A DNA stretch of 63,983 nt from Paenibacillus sp. JJ-100 (GTDB lineage Bacteria > Bacillota > Bacilli > Paenibacillales > Paenibacillaceae), in NCBI RefSeq assembly GCF_948329825.1, contig NZ_CAOJCM010000013.1:1-63983 (forward strand). The letters are read 5' to 3'. How positions within the stretch are numbered: the first letter of the stretch is position 1; every line of letters begins with the position of its first letter. Under the pieces are notes generated by a model. That model did no database searches, was not told the DNA's origin, and worked only from the letters and a program-made list of their open reading frames with translations. Positions 1-8,384 of the stretch are shown piece after piece. Made by a program: the position numbers and the translations under genes.

Positions 1-100
1 AGGGGTTCCACACGTACCCATCCCGAACACGACCGTTAAGCCCTCTAGCGCCGATGGTACTTGGACCGCAGGGTCCTGGGAGAGTAGGAAGCCGCCAAGC
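1..100 (+). rRNA. rrf: 5S ribosomal RNA, 3' part
   Basis: The 3' portion of a 5S rRNA, cut by the window edge. The conserved internal segment CATCCCGAACACGACCGTTA and the 3' end GCCGCCAAGC are visible, and a terminator follows at once. It shows that an rrn operon transcribed on + lies just upstream of the window. About 15-20 nt of the 5' end are missing. Confidence 0.93.
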
Positions 101-104
101 AAAG

Positions 105-139
105 AACCACTGCCGATGAAAAATTGGTGGTGGTTTTTA
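105..139 (+). terminator. rho-independent terminator of the upstream rrn operon
   Basis: A stem of AACCACTGCC (105-114) with GGTGGTGGTT (126-135), ten pairs including two G-T, is followed by a T tract. It starts five bases after the 5S end, as expected for rrn termination. Confidence 0.75.
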
Positions 140-290
140 TTATATGTACTCATTATTCAGGAGATGTGAACGCGGCATCTCCTGTTTGACTTTAGCGGAA
201 ACCTCTGACACACTCAATTGTAAGAGCAAGAGCTACCTAGCCTTTTTATAAAATGGACTTACATTATGAGAGAATGGGGTGCAGCAATAC

Positions 291-1475
291 ATGGAAATTC
301 GCAAATTAACGATGGATGACTATGAAGCGTGTATGGCGCTTTCCGAGTATGCCTTTCAGTTCAAACTGACCGAAGAACAGATCGAGATGCGGCGAGAAGA
401 ATTCGCCAAACACAATGTGCTTGGTGTATATGCAGATGGACAGGTGGGAGCGAAACTTCAGATAGTCCCTTTTCAAACGTATATCCATGGAAGATCTTTC
501 GAAATGGGTGGAATTGCAGCTGTAGCTACTTGGCCAGAGTACAGACGTAAGGGCTGGGTTGCAAAACTACTACAATCTGCGCTGGAAGAGATGAATCGGA
601 ATAAACAGAGCATATCTTTCCTCCACCCTTTTTCATTTGCATTTTATCGGAAGTATGGTTGGGAAACGTATGTTGAATATAAAAGATACAAACTGACCAC
701 CTCCCAGTTGCCAGCTAAGAAGGTAACGCCAGGTACCGTCAAACGGGGAAAGCCGGAACTTGCTGTCTTGAAGCAGGTTTATAATGCGTATGCAGCTCGT
801 TATAATGGAACTTTGGATCGCGATGATGCTTGGTGGACCCGTTCAGTTTTTCTGAAAAAAGGCAGCCAGCAAGCAGTATACTATGATGAAGCAGAAGTAC
901 CACAAGGCTATGTATTCTACGAGGTCAAGGAAAGGAAATTCACCATCGGCGAGATGATCCATCTGAATGAAGAGGCGAGAGAAGGACTGTGGACGTTCAT
1001 TGCCAATCATGATTCTATGATTGAAGAAGTGACTTTACAAGCACCTGCAGATGATATGCTTGCTTTTCAACTGGACAACCCAAGAATTCAACAAGAGGTT
1101 ATCCCGTACTTTATGGCGCGAATCGTTAGCGTGGAACAGTTCATTTCGCAGTACCCGTTTGCAAGTCAGGAATCGCCTATACAGATTTTACTTGAGGTTG
1201 AGGACCAGTACGCTCCTTGGAATGAAGGGGTATGGGAGTTAAACGTGGCGATGAACGGGACTGCTTCGATCTGGAAAAAAGCCGAATCAGAACATGAGGG
1301 TCAACGGGGTCAGCACATTCGACTCCATATTCAATCGCTTACTACAATGTTGATGGGGTATCGAAGACCAGTAGAGATGGAACAGATCGGGCGGATTGAG
1401 GGCACATCTGCTGCCATTCAGGCGCTGGAGAAGGCTATTCCAGTTCGAGGAACCTATTTACTCGACTTCTTCTAA
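291..1475 (+). CDS. Eis-like GNAT family N-acetyltransferase
   Basis: A 394-aa protein of the Eis/GNAT type. The N-terminal acetyltransferase domain (about residues 1-140) has the acetyl-CoA loop as EYRRKGWVAKLL, followed by a second GNAT-like region and a C-terminal sterol-carrier-like (SCP2) domain ending PVRGTYLLDFF. Family members acetylate amines, including aminoglycosides or lysines in some cases; the substrate here cannot be read from sequence. ATG 291 is preferred over the in-frame GTG at 279 because GGGGTG (276-281) is well spaced from it. The gene is monocistronic, between the 5S gene and ctsR, with its own terminator at 1539. Confidence is high for the family and low for the substrate. 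Confidence 0.85.
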   Translation: MEIRKLTMDDYEACMALSEYAFQFKLTEEQIEMRREEFAKHNVLGVYADGQVGAKLQIVPFQTYIHGRSFEMGGIAAVATWPEYRRKGWVAKLLQSALEEMNRNKQSISFLHPFSFAFYRKYGWETYVEYKRYKLTTSQLPAKKVTPGTVKRGKPELAVLKQVYNAYAARYNGTLDRDDAWWTRSVFLKKGSQQAVYYDEAEVPQGYVFYEVKERKFTIGEMIHLNEEAREGLWTFIANHDSMIEEVTLQAPADDMLAFQLDNPRIQQEVIPYFMARIVSVEQFISQYPFASQESPIQILLEVEDQYAPWNEGVWELNVAMNGTASIWKKAESEHEGQRGQHIRLHIQSLTTMLMGYRRPVEMEQIGRIEGTSAAIQALEKAIPVRGTYLLDFF

Positions 1476-1538
1476 ATTTAAGCACGCGAGTATGAATTGA
1501 TCCGAATAGATACAGAGCACAATAGTGAGACAACAAGA

Positions 1539-1567
1539 CTTCTCCCGATGTAGGGAGAGGTTTTTTT
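1539..1567 (+). terminator. terminator after the GNAT gene
   Basis: A hairpin built on TCTCCC / GGGAGA (1541-1546 with 1553-1558), extended by two pairs, with a six-base loop and seven T residues. It isolates the GNAT gene from the ctsR operon. Confidence 0.85.
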
Positions 1568-1619
1568 GTGTCAGGCGAATATTTCGTGTAAAATCGTAAA
1601 AAATGAATAGTACCCCCAC

Positions 1620-1647
1620 TTGGCAAACCTGCAAAATATGCTATAAT
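1620..1647 (+). promoter_or_regulatory. sigma-A promoter of the ctsR operon
   Basis: TTGGCA (1620-1625), a 16-bp spacer and TATAAT (1642-1647). Transcription would start near 1653, immediately before the CtsR operator, so repressor binding would block initiation. Confidence 0.8.
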
Positions 1648-1655
1648 GTATATAA

Positions 1656-1679
1656 AGTCAAAGAAAGTCAAAGTCAACC
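1656..1679 (+). promoter_or_regulatory. CtsR operator (tandem heptads)
   Basis: AGTCAAA-GAA-AGTCAAA at 1656-1672 matches the CtsR direct-repeat consensus (RGTCAAA, 3-nt spacer, RGTCAAA). A partial third heptad GTCAACC follows directly at 1673-1679. The site covers the expected transcription start of the ctsR operon, implying heat-inducible autoregulation as in other Bacilli. Confidence 0.9.
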
Positions 1680-1946
1680 AAAGGATAAATGCATATAATA
1701 TATCTGCGACATGATACTCGCCTTTCTTACGGTCTCTGATGATCGTATCATATTTCGTATATACAATCATTGGATGATCAAAGGAATGATTAAAGGACCT
1801 TCGTGCTTCCTTGACTCTCTTGTTTAACATCAGATACAGCCAGATTCGCTGTTTCTCTGAATGGTTAAATGGGTGGTGTAGGTGTACTCTGTGGGGGCGT
1901 GCGGGTCCTTATTGACTTAACGTTTCAGACAGTGGAGGATGATTGG
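1680..1946 (+). other. long ctsR 5' leader, non-coding
   Basis: About 290 nt lie between the predicted start (near 1653) and ctsR. The leader contains the inverted repeat ATGATAC (1711-1717) / GTATCAT (1745-1751) with a 27-nt loop, no T tract, and no convincing small gene. Upstream in-frame codons from 1869 extend the ctsR frame but have no ribosome-binding site. Confidence 0.45.
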
Positions 1947-2408
1947 ATGCGTAATATCTCTGATATTATCGAACGATATCTGAAGGATATTTTGCACGAA
2001 AGTCCCGAAGGAATGATTGAAATTCAGCGTAATGATCTGGCAGATCAGTTTTCATGTGTACCATCCCAGATCAACTACGTCATCAGCACCCGTTTCACTC
2101 TTGAAAAAGGATATCTTGTCGAGAGTAAACGTGGCGGTGGTGGATATGTTCGAATACAGCGCATTGAATTGCCTGCTCAATCCGCACTTCACCACCATCT
2201 CCATCACAGTATTGGTGAAGAGATTGGACAGACTGCTGCGGAAGGATTGATCTATCAACTGGAAGAAGCACGTTTCTTAAGTAAACGTGAAGCGGGGTTG
2301 ATGCGTGCAGCTGTGTCGAGAGAGGTTCTCATGGTCAAACTTCCTTACCGGGATCAAATTCGTGCCAGAATGTTGAAGGCGATGTTAATATCTTTGCTCG
2401 GTAAATGA
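1947..2408 (+). CDS. ctsR: heat-shock repressor CtsR
   Basis: A 153-aa transcriptional repressor of class III heat-shock genes that binds tandem AGTCAAA heptads. The N-terminal winged helix-turn-helix begins MRNISDIIERYLKDIL. The wing carries the tetraglycine thermosensor loop SKRGGGGYVRI, with Arg62 just before Gly63-66, the residue that contacts DNA in known CtsR and is a McsB phosphorylation target. The C-terminal dimerisation and ClpC-adaptor domain ends KAMLISLLGK. ATG 1947 is chosen over the upstream GTG at 1869 because GGAGG (1934-1938) is correctly spaced and homologs start at MRNISD. First gene of ctsR-mcsA-mcsB-clpC, with its own operator at 1656. Confidence 0.95.
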   Translation: MRNISDIIERYLKDILHESPEGMIEIQRNDLADQFSCVPSQINYVISTRFTLEKGYLVESKRGGGGYVRIQRIELPAQSALHHHLHHSIGEEIGQTAAEGLIYQLEEARFLSKREAGLMRAAVSREVLMVKLPYRDQIRARMLKAMLISLLGK

Positions 2409-2439
2409 AAACTATCGGGGTCAAAGGAGGTACATCTAT

Positions 2440-2958
2440 ATGCTGTGCCAAGAATGTAATAAACGTCCGGCTACACTTCATTTCACCAAAATTGTAAATG
2501 GAGAGAAGACGGAATTCCATATTTGTGAATCATGTGCTCGTGAGAAGGGGGAGATGATCCCCGGAACAGCAGGTGGATTTTCCATTCACAATTTATTGTC
2601 CGGCTTGCTTGATTTTGATCCGGCAGGCAAAAGTGCAGGTGCAACACCTGCGAAGGCACTGCAATGTGAAGAATGTGGCATGACCTATGCTCAGTTCAGT
2701 AAAATAGGCCGTTTTGGCTGCAGTTCCTGTTATAAATATTTTGACAGCCGTCTCGACCCATTATTTAGACGGGTGCATGGCAGCACGTCTCATGTAGGTA
2801 AAGTTCCTGCCAGAGCGGGTGGTCGAATTAAGGTAAAACGACAGATCGCTGATCTGAAGCAAAATCTCCAACAAAGTATTGCTCAAGAAGAGTTTGAACA
2901 AGCAGCTCAAATTCGCGATCAGATCCGAAAACTTGAAAAAGAAATAGCCCAGGAGTAA
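2440..2958 (+). CDS. mcsA: protein-arginine kinase activator McsA
   Basis: A 172-aa zinc-finger protein that activates the arginine kinase McsB and modulates CtsR and ClpC. Four CxxC pairs are intact (Cys3/6, 29/32, 76/79, 94/97). A UVR-type helical hairpin occupies the C terminus (about 130-170, IAQEEFEQAAQIRDQIRKLE), like the UVR motif in ClpC. The Shine-Dalgarno AAAGGAGG precedes ATG 2440. It sits 31 nt after ctsR and 28 nt before mcsB, so it is part of the CtsR-regulated operon. Confidence 0.94.
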   Translation: MLCQECNKRPATLHFTKIVNGEKTEFHICESCAREKGEMIPGTAGGFSIHNLLSGLLDFDPAGKSAGATPAKALQCEECGMTYAQFSKIGRFGCSSCYKYFDSRLDPLFRRVHGSTSHVGKVPARAGGRIKVKRQIADLKQNLQQSIAQEEFEQAAQIRDQIRKLEKEIAQE

Positions 2959-2986
2959 AGTTTGTCATGAGTAGGAGGGAAGCATA

Positions 2987-4057
2987 ATGCCTAATCTGCG
3001 CTTTACAGAGAAGGCGCTCAGTGACTGGATGCGCAGTGATGCAGCCGATTCAGAGATTGTAATCAGCAGCCGCGTGCGCATTGCACGTAACCTTCAGCAC
3101 ATCCCCTTTCCGATGTTGGCTACCAATGAGCAATCGGAAGAAGTGCTGAATAAACTGAGCGAAGTACTTCAGTACGATGAGGTACACGCTTTCGGAGATT
3201 TTACCACACTTGATCTCGTGGACATCGAAGAACTCGACAAGCGTGTGCTGGTTGAAAAACATCTGATCAGTCCGAGTCTTGCGAATGAATCGAGAAACGG
3301 TGCCGTTATCCTCAGTGAGGATGAGTCGGTCAGTATTATGATCAACGAAGAGGATCATCTTCGGATCCAGTGCCTCTATCCGGGGTTCCAGGTGAAAGAA
3401 GCCTGGGAGAAAGCCTCCGCAATAGACGATGCATTTGAAGCGCATGTGGATTATGCTTTTGATGATCATAGAGGATATCTGACCAGTTGTCCTACGAACG
3501 TAGGTACAGGTGTGAGGGCATCCGTGATGATGCATTTGCCTGCACTGGTTATGACGCAGCAGATTGGCCGTATTTTAACAGCTGTATCCCAAGTGGGGTT
3601 AACGGTTCGGGGAATATACGGTGAAGGCAGCGAGGCAATGGGCAATCTGTTCCAGATCTCGAACCAGATCACACTTGGACAGACGGAACAAGAGGTTATT
3701 GATAATCTTCATAGTGTTGTACTGCAAATGATTGGTCATGAGCGCACGGCTAGAGAACGACTGATTACGGAATCCAGATTACGTATTACAGATCGTGTAA
3801 TGCGTTCCTACGGCATCTTGTCTCATGCGGCTATTGTAGATACCAAGGAAGCAGCACAACGCTTGTCCGATGTTCGGCTAGGCGTAGATCTTGGATTGTT
3901 AGATGGTCTGTCCATCCCTGTCATGAATGAGTTGAATGTAATGACACAGCCAGGATTTTTACAGAAAACGTTTGGGGATATGCGTACAGATGAACGTGAC
4001 ATCTATCGTGCTCAATTAATTCGTGATACGATCAATGCAGCCAAAAGTTCTGGATAA
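2987..4057 (+). CDS. mcsB: protein-arginine kinase McsB
   Basis: A 356-aa phosphagen-kinase-like enzyme that phosphorylates arginine residues, marking proteins for ClpC-ClpP degradation and inactivating CtsR. Visible motifs are the nucleotide-binding SSRVRIARN (27-35), the acidic NEEDH (120-124) and TSCPTNVGTG with Cys168 in the catalytic-domain position. Length agrees with the family (about 355-363 aa). The Shine-Dalgarno is GTAGGAGGG. A 192-bp gap follows before clpC, unlike the tight junction usual in Bacillus. Confidence 0.95.
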   Translation: MPNLRFTEKALSDWMRSDAADSEIVISSRVRIARNLQHIPFPMLATNEQSEEVLNKLSEVLQYDEVHAFGDFTTLDLVDIEELDKRVLVEKHLISPSLANESRNGAVILSEDESVSIMINEEDHLRIQCLYPGFQVKEAWEKASAIDDAFEAHVDYAFDDHRGYLTSCPTNVGTGVRASVMMHLPALVMTQQIGRILTAVSQVGLTVRGIYGEGSEAMGNLFQISNQITLGQTEQEVIDNLHSVVLQMIGHERTARERLITESRLRITDRVMRSYGILSHAAIVDTKEAAQRLSDVRLGVDLGLLDGLSIPVMNELNVMTQPGFLQKTFGDMRTDERDIYRAQLIRDTINAAKSSG

Positions 4058-4082
4058 GCTATCCTTGAATTTTAAAATTGGT

Positions 4083-4112
4083 TTCACACCGCATCTGCGG
4101 TTTATATATAAT
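4083..4112 (+). promoter_or_regulatory. possible internal clpC promoter with a dyad in the spacer
   Basis: TTCACA (4083-4088), an 18-bp spacer and TATAAT (4107-4112) lie in the mcsB-clpC gap. The spacer holds ACCGCA-TC-TGCGGT (4088-4101), a perfect six-base-arm dyad. No AGTCAAA repeat is present, so this would be a CtsR-independent start for clpC. Prediction from sequence only. Confidence 0.4.
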
Positions 4113-4249
4113 TCGGTTCTTGCTTTTAATGGAGCCACTAATGATTTTATTCGCAGCATGGCTGCAAACAAAAATGATATGAAAATACGAAGGGTTATTA
4201 TTAGATTGAATTCCCTCGTTTTATCCAAAACCATGGAGGTGCAGGAGAT

Positions 4250-6712
4250 ATGATGTTTGGAAGATTTACGGAACGGGCCCAGAAGGTGCTCGCACTCGCG
4301 CAGGAAGAAGCTGTCCGTCTCGGTCACAATAACATCGGTACGGAGCATATTTTGCTCGGCCTCATTCGTGAAGGCGAAGGCATTGCTGCCAAAGCACTGA
4401 TCGGCCTGGGACTCGGATTGGAAAAAATTCAGGATGAAGTAGAAACGCTGATTGGCCGTGGCCAGGAGCAACCTACGAACATTGCATATACGCCACGGGC
4501 GAAGAAAGTCATTGAATTGTCCATGGATGAGGCGCGTAAACTTGGCCACACCTATGTAGGTACAGAGCATATTCTTCTCGGATTGATCCGTGAAGGTGAA
4601 GGGGTAGCGGCGCGTGTGCTTAACAACCTGGGTATCAGTTTGAACAAAGCACGTCAACAAGTGCTGCAGTTGCTTGGTAGCAGTGAAGCTGTTTCCAGTC
4701 ACAATGGTACGCCTGCCAACGTGAGCACACCAACTCTGGACAGCTTGGCTCGCGATCTTACGGCGTATGCTAGAGAGAATAACCTTGATCCGGTTATTGG
4801 CCGTAGTAAGGAAATTGAGCGTGTTATTCAGGTATTGAGCCGTCGTACCAAAAATAACCCGGTATTGATTGGTGAACCTGGTGTAGGTAAAACAGCGATT
4901 GCTGAGGGTCTTGCACAGAAAATTATCGCAAACGAAATTCCAGAAACATTGCGTGATAAACGTGTTATGACACTGGATATGGGTTCGGTTGTTGCCGGAA
5001 CCAAATATCGTGGTGAGTTCGAAGATCGTTTGAAAAAAATCATGGATGAGATTCGCCAAGCAGGCAACATTGTCCTGTTCATCGATGAGTTGCATACGCT
5101 GATTGGTGCAGGTGGTGCGGAAGGTGCGATTGACGCATCGAATATTCTGAAACCGGCCCTCGCTCGTGGTGAACTGCAGTGCATCGGTGCAACGACACTG
5201 GATGAATATCGCAAATATATTGAGAAAGATGCTGCCCTGGAGCGTCGTTTCCAACCGATTACGGTGGATCAACCATCACCAGAAGAAGCGATTCAAATCT
5301 TGCATGGCCTGCGTGATCGTTACGAAGCGCATCACCGCGTGAAAATTACCGATGAAGCCATTGTGCAAGCCGTCAAATTGTCTGATCGTTACATCACAGA
5401 CCGTTTCTTGCCGGATAAAGCGATCGACTTGATTGATGAAGCAGGATCAAAAGTGAGATTGAACTCCTATACCATCCCGCCGAACCTGAAACAATTGGAG
5501 AGCCGTCTGGAAGATATCCGCAAGGAAAAAGACGCTGCGGTTCAGAGCCAAGAGTTCGAAAAGGCAGCGGCACTACGTGATACAGAACAAAAAATTCGTG
5601 AAGAGCTGGATACCACGAAAAATCAGTGGAAAGAAAAACAAGGCCGCACGGATTCCGAAGTTACTCCAGAGGATATCGCTCAAGTGGTAGCCAACTGGAC
5701 AGGAATTCCGGTGAACAAGTTGAAAGAAGAAGAGACACAGCGTCTGATGAATCTGGAGTCCATTCTTCATGAACGTGTTATCGGTCAGGATGAAGCTGTT
5801 AAATCCGTCAGCCGTGCCGTGCGCCGTGCGCGTGCTGGACTTAAAGATCCGAAACGTCCAATGGGTTCATTCATTTTCCTCGGACCTACAGGTGTAGGTA
5901 AAACTGAGCTGGCTCGTGCACTCGCGGAAGCGATGTTTGGCGATGAAAATGCCGTAATCCGGATCGACATGTCTGAGTATGGTGAGAAACACTCCACAGC
6001 GCGTCTAGTCGGAGCACCTCCAGGATATGTTGGATACGAAGAAGGCGGTCAGTTGACAGAGAAAGTTCGTCGTAAACCGTACTCCGTTGTCCTGCTGGAT
6101 GAAGTGGAGAAAGCACACCCTGAGGTATTCAACATCTTGCTGCAAGTGCTGGAAGATGGTCGTCTGACAGATTCCAAAGGTCGTGTCGTTGACTTCCGGA
6201 ATACACTGATTATTCTCACATCCAACGTGGGTGCTGAAGCGATCAAACGTAACTCTACCCTTGGTTTCACTGCTGTCATGGATGCAGGCGCAGATTATAA
6301 TAACATGAAGGGTAAAGTCATGGATGAGCTGAAGAAAAGCTTCCGTCCAGAGTTCTTGAACCGGATCGATGAAATCATCGTATTCCACTCCCTCGAAGAG
6401 AAACATATCGCTGAGATTGTAACTCTTATGAGTGAAGATCTGCGTAAACGTCTTAATGAGTACGAGGTTGATTTTGAGCTTACAGATAACGCTAAAGCAT
6501 TCTTGGCGAAAGCTGGCTTTGATCCTGCTTACGGTGCACGCCCACTTCGCCGGGCCATCCAGAAGCATATCGAAGACAAATTGTCTGAAGAGTTGCTCAC
6601 GGGTAATGTGACCAAAGGTGATTCCTTGCTCATTGATGAAGAGGATGGTGCTCTGTCTGTAACCAAAAAGGCTGCAGCGGTACCATCTAATGAGGAAATC
6701 GAAACTAAATAA
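4250..6712 (+). CDS. clpC: ATP-dependent Clp protease ATPase ClpC
   Basis: An 820-aa HSP100 unfoldase that feeds substrates to ClpP and serves regulated and stress proteolysis. Order: two N-terminal Clp repeats (about 1-145), AAA1 with GEPGVGKT (about 207-214) and Walker B LFIDELHTL, a UVR-containing middle domain (SQEFEKAAALRD), and AAA2 with GPTGVGKT (about 544-551). The ClpP-docking loop reads LGF near residue 670, where B. subtilis has VGF. Two ATGs are adjacent (4250 and 4253); MMFGRFTERAQK matches homologs, and GGAGGTG at 4235-4241 supports 4250. Fourth gene of the CtsR operon, closed by a strong terminator. Confidence 0.97.
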   Translation: MMFGRFTERAQKVLALAQEEAVRLGHNNIGTEHILLGLIREGEGIAAKALIGLGLGLEKIQDEVETLIGRGQEQPTNIAYTPRAKKVIELSMDEARKLGHTYVGTEHILLGLIREGEGVAARVLNNLGISLNKARQQVLQLLGSSEAVSSHNGTPANVSTPTLDSLARDLTAYARENNLDPVIGRSKEIERVIQVLSRRTKNNPVLIGEPGVGKTAIAEGLAQKIIANEIPETLRDKRVMTLDMGSVVAGTKYRGEFEDRLKKIMDEIRQAGNIVLFIDELHTLIGAGGAEGAIDASNILKPALARGELQCIGATTLDEYRKYIEKDAALERRFQPITVDQPSPEEAIQILHGLRDRYEAHHRVKITDEAIVQAVKLSDRYITDRFLPDKAIDLIDEAGSKVRLNSYTIPPNLKQLESRLEDIRKEKDAAVQSQEFEKAAALRDTEQKIREELDTTKNQWKEKQGRTDSEVTPEDIAQVVANWTGIPVNKLKEEETQRLMNLESILHERVIGQDEAVKSVSRAVRRARAGLKDPKRPMGSFIFLGPTGVGKTELARALAEAMFGDENAVIRIDMSEYGEKHSTARLVGAPPGYVGYEEGGQLTEKVRRKPYSVVLLDEVEKAHPEVFNILLQVLEDGRLTDSKGRVVDFRNTLIILTSNVGAEAIKRNSTLGFTAVMDAGADYNNMKGKVMDELKKSFRPEFLNRIDEIIVFHSLEEKHIAEIVTLMSEDLRKRLNEYEVDFELTDNAKAFLAKAGFDPAYGARPLRRAIQKHIEDKLSEELLTGNVTKGDSLLIDEEDGALSVTKKAAAVPSNEEIETK

Positions 6713-6756
6713 GGTTGACATGGTGAGATGATCTCATCAGTAGCCCCAGATTCAGG

Positions 6757-6790
6757 TCCTTCTCGGCTTCGGCCGGGAAGGATTTTTTTA
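6757..6790 (+). terminator. terminator of the ctsR-clpC operon
   Basis: A hairpin with TCCTTCTCGGC (6757-6767), a TTCG tetraloop and GCCGGGAAGGA, followed by a T run. A strong intrinsic terminator that separates clpC from radA. Confidence 0.92.
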
Positions 6791-7001
6791 TAAGATAAGG
6801 ATAAATGAAGGGGTACATCCGAAGATTGGAATGAGATGTATTGAGGATTAAGCAGGAACATGTGTAAAGTTTGCGATAATCCTTTACGGAAAATCTCAAA
6901 CAATGGTAAACTTTTAGTATCCCTGTGTGTCTAGGGTAACGAGCAAAATTCGTCGAATAATGCAAAATGCTGTTATAAAATAAATTTATAGGAGTGCTGA
7001 A

Positions 7002-8369
7002 GTGGCCAAAGTTAAAACCAAGTTTCAATGTACGGAATGCGGCTATGAAGCCCCCAAATGGTACGGAAAATGTCCTGGTTGTCAGTCGTGGAATTCGATG
7101 ATAGAAGAAACTGAAACGGTTGTCAAAACACAAGGAAGAAATTCTCCGTTGTTTGACAGTAAAGATAAACCGCTTCCTATCATAGATATAGATAGCGGTC
7201 AAGAACCGCGGGTACAGACTGGAATCGGAGAGTTAAACCGTGTATTGGGCGGCGGGATCGTGCCAGGTTCACTCGTTCTGGTGGGCGGCGATCCTGGGAT
7301 CGGAAAATCTACGCTGATGTTACAGACTTCTCATGCACTAACCCATTCTGGGCTACGTGTCTTGTATGTGTCGGGAGAAGAATCCGTGAAGCAGACAAAA
7401 TTACGGGCTGACCGACTTGGTGCACTCTCGCCGGAGCTGTATGTGCTGTGCGAAACCAATATGGAACGAGTGGAGGAAGCGGTGGATCAGATCCAGCCGC
7501 ATTTTCTTGTCATCGACTCCATTCAAACGGTGTATCTGCCCGAAGTTACCAGCGCCCCAGGGAGTGTTGCACAAGTAAGGGAATGCACGTCCAGATTTAT
7601 GCGAATAGCTAAGGGGCGAGGCATCGCAACAGTTCTAGTAGGGCATGTTACCAAAGAAGGTGCCATTGCTGGTCCTCGTATGTTGGAGCATATGGTCGAC
7701 TGCGTGCTTTATTTTGAAGGAGAACGTCATCATACGTATCGTCTACTTCGTGCGGTGAAGAACCGTTTTGGTTCCACCAACGAAATTGGCATATTTGAAA
7801 TGGGGGAAGATGGCCTTCGTGAAGTCGGTAATCCCTCAGAGTTGTTTTTATCGGAGCGTCCATTAGGAGTAGCGGGGTCTACTGTCGTGGCAAGTATGGA
7901 AGGTACACGTCCGATGTTGGTAGAGCTCCAAGCTTTGATCTCAACGACACACTTTCCATCTCCACGGCGGATGGCAACAGGTATTGATCATCATCGGCTG
8001 AATCTGATTATTGCCGTACTGGAGAAGCGTATGGGTATGTTTCTGCAGACACAGGATGCGTATCTTAACGTGGCAGGCGGGGTAAGGCTGGATGAGCCAG
8101 CAGTCGATCTGGCAGTGGCCATCAGTATTGCCTCCAGCTTGAGAGATGTGCCAACCAAGCCAGATGATGTCATCTTCGGCGAGATTGGCCTGACCGGTGA
8201 AGTCCGTGCCGTATCCAGGGCGGAACAGCGTGTGAAAGAAGCCGCGAAGCTGGGCTTCAAACGAGTTATTTTACCAGAAAAAAGCTTAAAAGGCTGGAAA
8301 CATCCTCGCGGGATACAACTGATCGGTGTAAATACCGTGGCAGATGCACTAGCGGTTGCTTTAGATTAG
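7002..8369 (+). CDS. radA: DNA repair protein RadA
   Basis: A 455-aa RecA-related ATPase and branch-migration helicase for recombination intermediates. The N-terminal zinc finger is intact (Cys10, Cys13, Cys24, Cys27). The ATPase has Walker A GGDPGIGKST (95-104), and the RadA-specific KNRFG motif is near residue 251. The C terminus is a Lon-protease-like domain, expected to be proteolytically inactive. The start is GTG 7002 with GGAG about seven bases upstream. It is 15 nt from disA and probably co-transcribed; RadA is a known DisA partner in Bacillus. No promoter was identified with confidence in 6791-7001. Confidence 0.96.
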   Translation: MAKVKTKFQCTECGYEAPKWYGKCPGCQSWNSMIEETETVVKTQGRNSPLFDSKDKPLPIIDIDSGQEPRVQTGIGELNRVLGGGIVPGSLVLVGGDPGIGKSTLMLQTSHALTHSGLRVLYVSGEESVKQTKLRADRLGALSPELYVLCETNMERVEEAVDQIQPHFLVIDSIQTVYLPEVTSAPGSVAQVRECTSRFMRIAKGRGIATVLVGHVTKEGAIAGPRMLEHMVDCVLYFEGERHHTYRLLRAVKNRFGSTNEIGIFEMGEDGLREVGNPSELFLSERPLGVAGSTVVASMEGTRPMLVELQALISTTHFPSPRRMATGIDHHRLNLIIAVLEKRMGMFLQTQDAYLNVAGGVRLDEPAVDLAVAISIASSLRDVPTKPDDVIFGEIGLTGEVRAVSRAEQRVKEAAKLGFKRVILPEKSLKGWKHPRGIQLIGVNTVADALAVALD

Positions 8370-8384
8370 GGGGCATAACAAAAA

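Noticed and set aside
1435..1830. 131-aa minus-strand ORF across the GNAT-ctsR gap
   Set aside because: It overlaps the GNAT end, a terminator and the ctsR promoter and operator, has no recognisable family and no ribosome-binding site.
1850..1876. GTTT...GGGTGG as a sigma-B promoter for ctsR
   Set aside because: Spacing is 16 rather than about 14 and Paenibacillus is generally thought to lack a classical sigma-B system.
4016..5272. 418-aa minus-strand ORF opposite mcsB-clpC
   Set aside because: Shadow of the clpC reading frame; composition is that of an antisense codon mirror and it covers a conserved gene.
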